DNA of 64,000 nucleotides from Gilvirhabdus luticola. Its GTDB lineage: Bacteria; Bacteroidota; Bacteroidia; Flavobacteriales; Flavobacteriaceae. Below, piece after piece: positions 43,916 through 52,534 of this stretch (position 1 is the first letter of the stretch; each line of letters begins with the position of its first letter). The DNA lies in NCBI RefSeq assembly GCF_032583975.1, contig NZ_JAWHTF010000004.1. One strand, 5' to 3'. The notes beneath the pieces were generated by a model that was not told where the DNA came from, searched no databases, and was given only the letters and a program-made list of their open reading frames with translations. The position numbers and the translations under genes are program-made.

Positions 43916-45385
43916 ATGCAAGACGAAAATAACATTTCTGAATTTAAAGCTGGAGAACAACACATTATTGAAAATAAGGAACTTAATATTTTTGAAGCAT
44001 TAATTCCAGTTGTCATTCTAATGGCTATGTTGGCCTATAATATCTTTTTTGTTGAAGGACAAGAATGGTTTGGTGCTTACACAAACCAAATTATCTTATT
44101 ACTTGGTGGAGTTATTGCCGCAATGGTTGGTATCTTAAATAAAGTAAGGCTTTACAGAATGTTTACCGAAATACTAGAAAATTTAAAAAGTGTTTTTATT
44201 CCTATTATGATACTTTTTTTAGTTGGAGCTTTAGCTGGAACATGGCTGGTAAGTGGTGTTATTCCAGCCATGGTATATTATGGTTTAAAAGTTTTAAGTC
44301 CAGAAATATTCCTACCTGCTTCTGTGATTATTTGTTCATTAATTTCTATTGCTACTGGTAGTTCTTGGACAACTTCTGCAACCGTTGGTATAGCCTTAAT
44401 AGGTATTGGTAGTGCACTTGGTATTAATGCAGGAATGATTGCAGGTGCCGTAATTTCTGGTGCTTATTTTGGTGATAAAATGTCGCCTTTAAGCGATACC
44501 ACAAACCTTGCACCTGCTATGGCCGGAACAGATTTGTTTACACATATTAGATATATGTCAATGACAACTGTACCAACATATATTGTAACACTTATTATAT
44601 TCTCAATTATAAGTTTTACTATTAATACTTCTGGTGATGCCGATGTTTCAAATTTAATGTATTCTATCAAACATACTTTTCATATTTCACCTTGGTTATT
44701 TATTGTGCCTTTAGCAGTAATTGCTCTGATACTTTTAAAGACAAAACCTCTTATAGCTTTAGGAACTGGTGTCATACTTGCTGCAGTTTTCGCATTTATT
44801 TTACAGTCAGATGTTCTGATGCATTTAGGACCATCAAAATTAAGTTCTGTTGTTCAATCTGTTTTCACTGACACTCAAATTTCTACTGATAATGAAAAAT
44901 TGAATGATCTTTTTTCATCTGGTGGAATGCAAGGCATGCTTTGGACCATTTTCTTAATCATCTGTGCTATGGTCTTTGGTGGTGTTATGGATGCCATTGG
45001 CGCTTTAGCAAGAATTACAAAAGAGTTGCTTTCTGTAGCGTCAAGCATCTTTGGATTGTTTGCTAGTACAGTAATAAGTTGTTTAGGTTTAAATACTATT
45101 GCATCAGATCAATATTTAGCTATTGTTATACCAGGAAAGATGTTTAAAAAAGCATTTGAAGACAAAGGACTTGCTCCAGAAAACTTAAGTAGAACACTTG
45201 AAGATTCTGGTACTGTAACATCTGTGTTAATTCCATGGAATACATGTGGAGCTTATCAAGCTGGTGTTCTGGGCGTTGATACTCTGCATTACGCTGGGTA
45301 CGCTTTTTTTAATTTCTTAAGTCCTTTTACCACACTATTATTTGCCGCATTCAGAATAAAGATTAGGTTATTAGCAAAAAAATAG
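43916..45385 (+). CDS. nhaC: Na+/H+ antiporter NhaC-like
   Basis: A 489-residue inner-membrane antiporter of the NhaC family with about 11-12 helices. Family marks are FEALIPVVILMAMLAYNIFF near residue 24, the GSSWTTSATVGIALIGIG block near residue 149, GAVISGAYFGDKMSPLSDTTN near residue 176 with its charged and polar residues, and the late SGTVTSVLIPWNTCGAYQAG near residue 429. It should exchange Na+ for H+ to keep pH and Na+ balance, useful for a marine or alkaline organism. It is divergent from the YdjM-like gene (82-base gap); aqpZ follows on the same strand after 107 bases. Confidence 0.92.
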   Translation: MQDENNISEFKAGEQHIIENKELNIFEALIPVVILMAMLAYNIFFVEGQEWFGAYTNQIILLLGGVIAAMVGILNKVRLYRMFTEILENLKSVFIPIMILFLVGALAGTWLVSGVIPAMVYYGLKVLSPEIFLPASVIICSLISIATGSSWTTSATVGIALIGIGSALGINAGMIAGAVISGAYFGDKMSPLSDTTNLAPAMAGTDLFTHIRYMSMTTVPTYIVTLIIFSIISFTINTSGDADVSNLMYSIKHTFHISPWLFIVPLAVIALILLKTKPLIALGTGVILAAVFAFILQSDVLMHLGPSKLSSVVQSVFTDTQISTDNEKLNDLFSSGGMQGMLWTIFLIICAMVFGGVMDAIGALARITKELLSVASSIFGLFASTVISCLGLNTIASDQYLAIVIPGKMFKKAFEDKGLAPENLSRTLEDSGTVTSVLIPWNTCGAYQAGVLGVDTLHYAGYAFFNFLSPFTTLLFAAFRIKIRLLAKK

Positions 45386-45492
45386 TTTTTACAGATCTAT
45401 TTAGTTTTTTCAAAAAAAGATTATCTTAGTTAAAGTTCTCATTAAGAATAATATAGCTTAACAATTTAAAAAATCTAACTAAACAAAAAATT

Positions 45493-46179
45493 ATGAAAAA
45501 ACTTGTAGCGGAATTTATCGGAACTTTATGGTTAGTTCTTGGAGGATGCGGAAGTGCTGTTTTAGCAGCGGCTTACCCAGAATTAGGAATCGGATTTGTA
45601 GGTGTTGCCATCGCTTTTGGTCTTACCGTATTAACTATGGCTTATGCCATTGGGCATATTTCTGGATGTCACCTTAATCCAGCTGTATCCATCGGACTTT
45701 GGATTGGAGGTCGGTTTGACAAAAAAGAACTTATACCATATATTATAGCTCAAGTACTTGGTGGTATTGCTGGAGCTAGTATTTTATACCTTATTGCCAC
45801 TGGAAAATCTGGATTTCAAGTTGGTGGTTTTGCAGCCAATGGTTATGGTGAGCACTCACCGGACGGATATAGTATGTTGTCTGCATTGGTTACAGAAGTG
45901 GTTATGACTTTTATGTTTTTAATTATCATATTAGGCGCTACACATTCAAAAGCACCGAAAGGGTTTGCTGGTATAGGCATTGGATTAGGCTTAACTTTAA
46001 TTCATTTAATCAGTATTCCTGTTACAAATACATCGGTAAACCCTGCTCGTAGTACGAGTCAAGCTATTTTTGCTGGTGGTTGGGCAGTCGAACAATTATG
46101 GCTTTTCTGGTTAGCTCCAATTGTTGGTGCCATTTTAGCTGGTATTATTTATAAAATGATGTCACCTGAAAGTGATTAG
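45493..46179 (+). CDS. aqpZ: Aquaporin Z-type water channel
   Basis: A 228-residue membrane channel of six helices and two half-helices. The two NPA boxes are HLNPAVSIG near residue 60 and TSVNPARSTSQAI near residue 179. The selectivity filter His/Arg/Cys-type residues of AqpZ appear to be kept (Arg in NPARS, a Thr before it). It has the N-terminal AEFIGTLWLVLGGCGSAVLAA typical of AqpZ rather than glycerol facilitators. It allows fast osmotic water movement. It lies 107 bases after nhaC and is followed by a strong terminator shared with katG. Confidence 0.95.
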   Translation: MKKLVAEFIGTLWLVLGGCGSAVLAAAYPELGIGFVGVAIAFGLTVLTMAYAIGHISGCHLNPAVSIGLWIGGRFDKKELIPYIIAQVLGGIAGASILYLIATGKSGFQVGGFAANGYGEHSPDGYSMLSALVTEVVMTFMFLIIILGATHSKAPKGFAGIGIGLGLTLIHLISIPVTNTSVNPARSTSQAIFAGGWAVEQLWLFWLAPIVGAILAGIIYKMMSPESD

Positions 46180-46200
46180 AAAATTATATACTTCAATAAA

Positions 46201-46225
46201 AAAAGCGCATATTAAATGCGCTTTT
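46201..46225. terminator. Bidirectional terminator between aqpZ and katG
   Basis: A hairpin with 10-base arms AAAAGCGCAT and ATGCGCTTTT around an ATTAA loop, followed by a T-run on the plus strand and by a T-run on the minus strand (from the preceding A-run). It sits between two convergent genes and can end both transcripts. Confidence 0.88.
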
Positions 46226-46249
46226 TTTTATTCCATATTTAAATAAAAA

Positions 46250-48412
46250 TTAATCCAAATCAAACCGATCTGCATTCATCACTTTTACCCAAGCACTTAC
46301 AAAGTCTTTAACAAACTTTTCCTTACTATCATCTTGAGCATAAACTTCGGCGTAAGCTCTTAAAATAGAATTCGAACCAAATACCAAATCAATTCTAGTA
46401 GCAGTCCATTTAGTTTGACCTGTTTTGCGATCACAAATTTCATAAATGCCATTTATTGGCTTCCAATAGTTAGACATATCTGTTAGGTTTACAAAGAAAT
46501 CATTGGTAAGAGCACCTTCCCTATCCGTAAATACGCCATGCTTTGTTCCTCCATAATTAGCTCCCATGACACGCATACCTCCAACCAAAACTGTCATTTC
46601 TGGTGCGGTCAATCCCATTAATTGTGTACGATCTAGCATCAACTCTTCTGGACTAACCACATAATCTTTCTTTAACCAGTTTCTATAACCATCAGCAAGT
46701 GGTTCTAATGGTTCAAAAGATTCTGCATCTGTCATTTCATCAATAGCATCTCCACGTCCAGGTGCAAAAGGTACAGTAACATTCATTCCTGCATTTTTAA
46801 TAGCTTTTTCAACACCCACATTTCCTGCTAATACGATAGTATCTGCAACACTAATTCCAAATTCAGCAGCAATAGGCTCAAGTACAGATAGTAGTTTTGA
46901 CAATCTTTCTGGTTCATTACCTTCCCAATTTTTTTGTGGCACAAGTCTTATTCTCGCGCCATTAGCTCCTCCTCTATAGTCTGAACCTCTAAAGGTACGA
47001 GCACTATCCCAAGCTGTTGAAACCATATCTGCAATGGAAAGACCTGAAGCTTTAATCTTTTCTTTAACCGCTTCAACATCATAATCCTTCTTCCCTTTTG
47101 GGACACTGTCTTGCCAAATCAAGTCTTCTTGAGGTACATCAGGACCAAAGTAGCGATCTTTTGGGCCCATATCACGATGTGTTAACTTAAACCAAGCACG
47201 TGCAAATGCATCTGAAAAGGCTTCAAAATCATCTTTAAACTTTAGAGATATTTCTTTATAAATCGGATCCATTTTCATAGCCATATCAGCATCTGTCATG
47301 ATAGGCTTTTTTCGCGTGACCATATCTTCAACATCTACTGGCATATCTTCTTCTTTAATGTTTACTGGTTCCCATTGCCAAGCTCCTGCTGGACTTTTTC
47401 TGGATTCCCATTCATGATTAAATAGCATCTCAAAATAACCATTATCCCATTGTGTTGGGTAGGTAGTCCATGCTCCCTCCAAACCACTAGTAACAGAGTC
47501 TCTGCCTTTTCCAGAACCATTGGGGTTTATCCAACCAAATCCTTGATGTTCAACTGAAGCGCCTTCTGGTTCAGGACCCAAAGCACCAGCATCTCCATTT
47601 CCATGAGCTTTTCCTACTGTATGACCTCCTGCCGTTAAAGCAACGGTCTCTTCATCATTCATAGCCATTCGCTTAAAAGTTTCTCGTACTTGAGCGCCTG
47701 TTTTGATAGGATCAGGATTTCCATTAACACCTTCTGGATTAACATAAATTAACCCCATTTGTACAGCTGCTAATGGATTTTCCATAGTTGCTGGATTATC
47801 AACATTTTCATAGCGTTCATCACTTGGAGCTAACCATTCTTTTTCAGCTCCCCAATAAATATCTTTTTCTGGATGCCATATATCTTCTCTACCAAATGCA
47901 AAGCCAAAGGTTTTGAATCCCATACTTTCATAAGCCATATTTCCAGCAAGTACCATAAGATCAGCCCAACTTACTTTATTACCATATTTTTTTTTGATAG
48001 GCCAAAGCAATCTCCTAGCTTTATCCAAATTTCCATTGTCTGGCCATGAGTTTAATGGAGCAAACCGTTGATTCCCTGTACTGCCGCCTCCGCGACCGTC
48101 TGAAATTCTATAAGTCCCAGCTACGTGCCAAGCCATACGAATCATTAAACCACCATAGTGACCCCAATCTGCTGGCCACCAATCTTGGCTATCTGTCATT
48201 AAATCATGAAGATCTTTTTTCAAGGCTTCAACATCTAATTTTTTTAATTCTTCTCGATAGTTGAATTTTTCTCCTAAAGGATTTGTTTTAGTGTCATGTT
48301 GGTGTAAAATGTCCAGATTTAATGCATTTGGCCACCAATCCATAACTGACTTTTCAGTAGCTGTATTTGCACCATGCATAAAAGGACATTTTCCATTTGT
48401 TGAACTGTTCAT
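46250..48412 (-). CDS. katG: Catalase-peroxidase KatG
   Basis: A 720-residue bifunctional haem enzyme with catalase and peroxidase activity. The distal pocket is in IRMAWHVAGTYR with Arg92, Trp95 and His96, and the Trp belongs to the Met-Tyr-Trp adduct typical of KatG. The proximal His is in GGHTVGKAHGNG near residue 260. The second, degenerate peroxidase domain follows from about residue 430 (DLIWQDSVP, then ADMVSTAWDSARTFRGSD). The N-terminus CPFMHG is also family-typical. It is divergent from tpx across 172 bases, so the two peroxide-removing enzymes may share regulation by a peroxide sensor. Confidence 0.97.
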   Translation of the reverse strand: MNSSTNGKCPFMHGANTATEKSVMDWWPNALNLDILHQHDTKTNPLGEKFNYREELKKLDVEALKKDLHDLMTDSQDWWPADWGHYGGLMIRMAWHVAGTYRISDGRGGGSTGNQRFAPLNSWPDNGNLDKARRLLWPIKKKYGNKVSWADLMVLAGNMAYESMGFKTFGFAFGREDIWHPEKDIYWGAEKEWLAPSDERYENVDNPATMENPLAAVQMGLIYVNPEGVNGNPDPIKTGAQVRETFKRMAMNDEETVALTAGGHTVGKAHGNGDAGALGPEPEGASVEHQGFGWINPNGSGKGRDSVTSGLEGAWTTYPTQWDNGYFEMLFNHEWESRKSPAGAWQWEPVNIKEEDMPVDVEDMVTRKKPIMTDADMAMKMDPIYKEISLKFKDDFEAFSDAFARAWFKLTHRDMGPKDRYFGPDVPQEDLIWQDSVPKGKKDYDVEAVKEKIKASGLSIADMVSTAWDSARTFRGSDYRGGANGARIRLVPQKNWEGNEPERLSKLLSVLEPIAAEFGISVADTIVLAGNVGVEKAIKNAGMNVTVPFAPGRGDAIDEMTDAESFEPLEPLADGYRNWLKKDYVVSPEELMLDRTQLMGLTAPEMTVLVGGMRVMGANYGGTKHGVFTDREGALTNDFFVNLTDMSNYWKPINGIYEICDRKTGQTKWTATRIDLVFGSNSILRAYAEVYAQDDSKEKFVKDFVSAWVKVMNADRFDLD

Positions 48413-48584
48413 ACTGTTAAATATTTAGTTTTATTTTTTAAATTACGAATTGTATAAAAATAATAATTACTTACTCAAAATGCATTATAAAAATATTTTA
48501 ATATTTTATATCAAAATTGATAAAATTTATGAGGACTAACGACTAATTAATTGTTAATTTTACATTTACATAAAAAACTTAAAT

Positions 48585-49091
48585 ATGGCAACTGTTACAT
48601 TAAAAGGAAACCCAATAAACACTAAAGGTAATCTTCCTTCAGTAGGAAGTAAAGCTCCAAATTTTGAACTATCAAAAGATAATTTATCAGATGTTACTCT
48701 TGACGATTATAAAGGATCGAGAGTAATTATGAATATTTTTCATAGTATAGATACAGGTACATGTGCCGCATCGGTTAGAGAATTTAACAAAAAAGCAAGT
48801 GAACTTGCAAATGTAAAAATACTTTGTATCTCTAAAGACTTACCTTTTGCAATGGCTAGATTTTGTGGTGCTGAAGGTATTGAAAATGTTGAAACGCTTT
48901 CTGATTTTAGAAATGGGAATTTTGGTGACAACTATAACCTCACATATATTGATGGACCCATTCGTGGTCTTTTAGCCCGATCAATTATCGTGTTGGATCA
49001 AAATGGTAAGGTTTTATATACCGAACAAGTTCAAGAAGTTGTTGAAGAACCTAATTATCAAGCTGCTTTAGACGCCTTGAAAAATGCCTAA
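48585..49091 (+). CDS. tpx: Thiol peroxidase (Tpx, 2-Cys peroxiredoxin)
   Basis: A 168-residue atypical 2-Cys peroxiredoxin that reduces hydroperoxides with electrons from thioredoxin. The peroxidatic Cys60 is in SIDTGTCAASVREFN and the resolving Cys94 in MARFCGAEGIENVETLSDF, both at standard positions. The opening VTLKGNPINTKGNLPSVG matches Tpx closely. Its end overlaps dgkA by 8 bases; it is the first gene of a plus-strand run leading to ftsK. Confidence 0.97.
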   Translation: MATVTLKGNPINTKGNLPSVGSKAPNFELSKDNLSDVTLDDYKGSRVIMNIFHSIDTGTCAASVREFNKKASELANVKILCISKDLPFAMARFCGAEGIENVETLSDFRNGNFGDNYNLTYIDGPIRGLLARSIIVLDQNGKVLYTEQVQEVVEEPNYQAALDALKNA

Positions 49092-49452
49092 AAAGGAAAA
49101 ATTTTTGGTAAACAGAATTAAAAGTATAAATTATGCTTTTAGAGGAGCTGTTCTACTAATAAAAACAGAAGCTAGCATACAGATTCAATTAGTCATTGCC
49201 ATTTTGGTTACTATTGCTGGGTTTTATTTCAATCTTAATATTACTGAATGGATTGTTCAAATCTTGGCTATATGCATTATAATGAGTGTAGAAGGATTAA
49301 ATACCGCAATCGAAAAGATTGCAGACTTTGTTCATCCAGAACACCATGCAAAAATTGGTTTTATTAAAGACATCTCTGCTGGTGCAGTTTTTATTTCGGC
49401 TATTTCTGCAATTATAATAGGATTAATTATATACATTCCGAAGATTTTTTAA
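49084..49452 (+). CDS. dgkA: Diacylglycerol kinase family membrane protein
   Basis: A 122-residue membrane kinase of the small DgkA family with three predicted helices. The catalytic region EGLNTAIEKIADFVHPE near residue 76 is close to the conserved E-x8-NTAIE pattern, preceded by an amphipathic N-terminus with NYAFRGAVLLIKTEAS. DgkA-type enzymes phosphorylate diacylglycerol or undecaprenol with ATP, recycling lipid products. Which lipid is used here cannot be told. It overlaps tpx and is followed after 64 bases by ftsK. Confidence 0.9.
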   Translation: MPKKEKFLVNRIKSINYAFRGAVLLIKTEASIQIQLVIAILVTIAGFYFNLNITEWIVQILAICIIMSVEGLNTAIEKIADFVHPEHHAKIGFIKDISAGAVFISAISAIIIGLIIYIPKIF

Positions 49453-49488
49453 TATACGATTACCTGTAGGATAAACGTTAGTAATTTG

Positions 49489-49496
49489 TATTTTTG
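49489..49496 (+). promoter_or_regulatory. Putative -7 element upstream of ftsK
   Basis: TATTTTTG matches the Bacteroidota -7 consensus TAnnTTTG, 20 bases before the ftsK ATG at 49517. Nothing better than CTG is found at the -33 place (spacing 22), so ftsK may rely partly on read-through from tpx and dgkA. Confidence 0.4.
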
Positions 49497-49516
49497 TTCA
49501 AATCAATCAGGCATTA

Positions 49517-51874
49517 ATGGCTAAAAGCAAAAAAAAGAAAACCACCTCTTCAAAAATTAAAAAACCTAGTTTCAAGTTATCAAGTCAGCAAAAACTAATT
49601 TTTGGTAGCTTTTTAATTATTTTTGGTATTCTTTTATTCACAGCTTTTCTATCTTTCTTTTTTACCGGAAAAGCAGACCAAAGTATTCTTTCTGAATTTG
49701 GATCAAGAGAAAGTGAGGCCCAAAATTGGTTGAGCAAATCAGGTGCATGGTTAAGTGATTTCTTTATATATAAAGGATTTGGCATAGCATCCTTTGTGTT
49801 TTCTGGACTCATTTTTCTTTCAGGCATTTATGTTATTATGGATATAAACAAAACCAAATTATTAAGACATTGGTTTTGGGGAACACTTGTTGTCATTTGG
49901 TTTTCGATATTCTTTGGTTTTTTTATACCTAAAATAGATTCTCTTTCTGGAACTATTGGTTTTGAAATCAATACGTTCCTACAAGACTACATTGGGAAAA
50001 TAGGAATCATTTTACTTCTCCTTTTTGCACTTATAGTGTATTTGGCAATTCGTTTTAAGGTAACAGCCCAAAGCTTTATTTCAATATTTAAATCGGCCAA
50101 GAAAGATATTACAGACGAATTTTCAAGTCATCAAAAGACTCAAAACAATGATAAAGACACTTTTGTTCATATCGATAATGATTTAACCGCTGAAGCTGAA
50201 GATATAAAAACCGCATTTGACATTCCTCTTGATAATTTAGAAACAAAAACAAAATCCGAAAAGCCTGAAGTTGTTGAAGATCGGGTTGAAATGGAAGTTG
50301 AAAAAATTGAAGAAGAACAATCGGAAACAGATAATCTGGCCAATAAACTAGTAGAAGATTTTGGACAATTTGATCCAACTTTAGAACTCGGGAATTACCA
50401 ATTTCCGCATTTAGATTTATTGAAAAAATATGATACTGAAGGCATAACAATAAATCAGGAAGAACTTGAAGAAAATAAAAACAGAATTGTAGAAACCCTC
50501 AATAACTATAAGATTGGCATTGCAAGTATAAAGGCAACCATTGGACCAACAGTAACATTATATGAAATTGTTCCTGAAGCTGGAATACGAATTTCTAAAA
50601 TTAAAAATCTGGAGGATGATATCGCTTTGTCCTTATCTGCGCTTGGCATTAGGATCATTGCTCCTATTCCAGGCAAAGGAACTATTGGTATCGAAGTACC
50701 AAATAAAAATTCTACGGTAGTGTCGATGCGTTCGGTAATTGCTTCAAAAAAATTCCAGAATGCCGAAATGCAATTACCCATAGCTCTTGGCAAAACCATA
50801 AGCAACGAGACCCTTGTTGTAGATTTGGCCAAAATGCCTCATTTACTGATGGCTGGAGCTACAGGGCAAGGAAAATCTGTTGGGCTTAACGCAGTTTTAA
50901 CTTCTCTGCTTTACAAAAAACATCCTGCTGAAGTCAAGTTTATTTTGGTCGATCCTAAAAAAGTTGAACTTACACTTTTCAATAAAATCGAAAGGCATTA
51001 TCTCGCAAAACTTCCGGATACAGAGGAAGCTATTATTACTGATAATAATCTAGTTATCAATACATTAAATTCTTTGTGTATTGAAATGGATAATCGTTAC
51101 GAATTGCTTAAGAATGCATTTTGTAGAAACATAGCAGAATACAATGCTAAATTTAAAGCCAGAAAGCTTAACCCAAACGAAGGACACCAGTTTTTACCAT
51201 ACATTGTTCTAGTTATTGATGAGTTTGCAGATTTAATCATGACTGCAGGAAAAGAAGTAGAAACGCCCATTGCACGTTTGGCCCAATTGGCTCGTGCCAT
51301 TGGTATTCATTTGATTATTGCAACGCAACGACCTTCGGTAAACGTAATAACAGGAATTATAAAAGCCAATTTCCCTGCCAGAATTGCTTTTAGAGTGACT
51401 TCAAAGATAGATTCCAGAACAATTTTAGACGGTTCTGGAGCAGATCAGCTTATTGGCCGTGGAGATATGCTTTATACTCAAGGTAATGATTTAATTAGAG
51501 TACAATGTGCTTTTGTAGATACTCCAGAAATCGATAAGATAACAGAGTTTATCGGTTCACAAAAAGCATATCCTGAAGCTTATCAATTACCCGAATATGT
51601 TGGTGAAGAAAGTGGCACAAGTCTTGATGTAGATATAGACGATAGAGATATTCTATTTAGAGAAGCTGCAGAGATTATTGTTACAGCCCAACAAGGATCT
51701 GCATCACTTTTACAGCGTAAGCTTAAATTAGGTTATAATAGAGCTGGTAGATTAATAGATCAGTTAGAAGCAGCGGGAATCGTAGGCCATTTTGAAGGTA
51801 GTAAAGCAAGACAAGTTTTAGTGCCAGATTTAGTAGCTTTAGATCAGTTATTGGAAAATGAAAAAAACAGTTAA
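49517..51874 (+). CDS. ftsK: DNA translocase FtsK
   Basis: A 785-residue septum-associated DNA pump that moves chromosome ends during division. The N-terminal about 190 residues have four membrane segments, followed by a charged linker rich in Glu and Lys (about 200-280). The motor domain has the Walker A motif GATGQGKS near residues 447-454, a Walker B block YIVLVIDEFADLIM near residue 570, and LAQLARAIGIHLIIATQRPS. The C-terminal gamma winged-helix (SASLLQRKLKLGYNRAGRLID) reads KOPS-type sites on DNA. The shorter linker is usual for Bacteroidota FtsK. It overlaps the following lolA region at its end. Confidence 0.96.
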   Translation: MAKSKKKKTTSSKIKKPSFKLSSQQKLIFGSFLIIFGILLFTAFLSFFFTGKADQSILSEFGSRESEAQNWLSKSGAWLSDFFIYKGFGIASFVFSGLIFLSGIYVIMDINKTKLLRHWFWGTLVVIWFSIFFGFFIPKIDSLSGTIGFEINTFLQDYIGKIGIILLLLFALIVYLAIRFKVTAQSFISIFKSAKKDITDEFSSHQKTQNNDKDTFVHIDNDLTAEAEDIKTAFDIPLDNLETKTKSEKPEVVEDRVEMEVEKIEEEQSETDNLANKLVEDFGQFDPTLELGNYQFPHLDLLKKYDTEGITINQEELEENKNRIVETLNNYKIGIASIKATIGPTVTLYEIVPEAGIRISKIKNLEDDIALSLSALGIRIIAPIPGKGTIGIEVPNKNSTVVSMRSVIASKKFQNAEMQLPIALGKTISNETLVVDLAKMPHLLMAGATGQGKSVGLNAVLTSLLYKKHPAEVKFILVDPKKVELTLFNKIERHYLAKLPDTEEAIITDNNLVINTLNSLCIEMDNRYELLKNAFCRNIAEYNAKFKARKLNPNEGHQFLPYIVLVIDEFADLIMTAGKEVETPIARLAQLARAIGIHLIIATQRPSVNVITGIIKANFPARIAFRVTSKIDSRTILDGSGADQLIGRGDMLYTQGNDLIRVQCAFVDTPEIDKITEFIGSQKAYPEAYQLPEYVGEESGTSLDVDIDDRDILFREAAEIIVTAQQGSASLLQRKLKLGYNRAGRLIDQLEAAGIVGHFEGSKARQVLVPDLVALDQLLENEKNS

Positions 51875-51875
51875 A

Positions 51876-52526
51876 ATGAAAACAGTTAAAAGATTATTCT
51901 TCTTAATCTTATTTTTTATAAGTATTTCTTTAAATGCTCAAAATAAAGAGCAGGCCAAAGCCTTATTGAATGAAGTCTCTCAAAAGGTAAAGAGTTATGA
52001 CAATATTTCTATAGATTTTAAGTATGCACTAAACAACACTGAAGAAAATATCAATCAGGAAACTCGAGGTGATGTTATTTTACAAGGCAACAAGTATAGA
52101 CTCAACATTCTTGGAGCTACACGTATCTTTGATGGAAAAACACTTTACACTATTAGTCCTGATGATGAAGAAGTGACTATCTCAAGTCACAACGTCGAAA
52201 GTGAAAATAGTATAACCCCAAGTAGAATGCTGACTTTTTATGAAGAAGGTTTTACTTATGCCATGGATATTGTTCAAAATATAAAAGGCAGAAAAATTCA
52301 GTATGTTAAACTAACTCCAATCGATTCTCATTCTGAAATAAAATATGTTTTGTTAGGTATAGATGCACAGACCAAACATATATATAATTTAATTGAAGTT
52401 GGTAAAAATGAAACAAAGACAACACTAACGGTCAATTCTTTTAAAACTAACGAACCCTTATCAAAGGCAATATTTTCTTTTGATGAAAAGAAATACGGAG
52501 ACTACTATATCAATAAATTAGATTAA
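51876..52526 (+). CDS. LolA-like outer-membrane lipoprotein carrier
   Basis: A 216-residue periplasmic protein of the LolA family that ferries lipoproteins to the outer membrane. It has a signal peptide (MKTVKRLFFLILFFISISLN, cut near AQ) and an alpha/beta fold with EVSQKVKSYDNISIDFKYAL near the start and a TFYEEGFTYAMD block in the middle. The ATG at 51876 is chosen, since it comes one base after the ftsK stop and starts a clean signal peptide. An in-frame ATG at 51858 inside ftsK would add six residues. The LptF/G gene follows 8 bases later. Confidence 0.88.
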   Translation: MKTVKRLFFLILFFISISLNAQNKEQAKALLNEVSQKVKSYDNISIDFKYALNNTEENINQETRGDVILQGNKYRLNILGATRIFDGKTLYTISPDDEEVTISSHNVESENSITPSRMLTFYEEGFTYAMDIVQNIKGRKIQYVKLTPIDSHSEIKYVLLGIDAQTKHIYNLIEVGKNETKTTLTVNSFKTNEPLSKAIFSFDEKKYGDYYINKLD

Positions 52527-52534
52527 GTCTTTAT

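Noticed and set aside
48413..48584. PerR or OxyR site between katG and tpx
   Set aside because: The gap is so AT-rich that partial matches occur by chance, and no convincing full inverted repeat was found.
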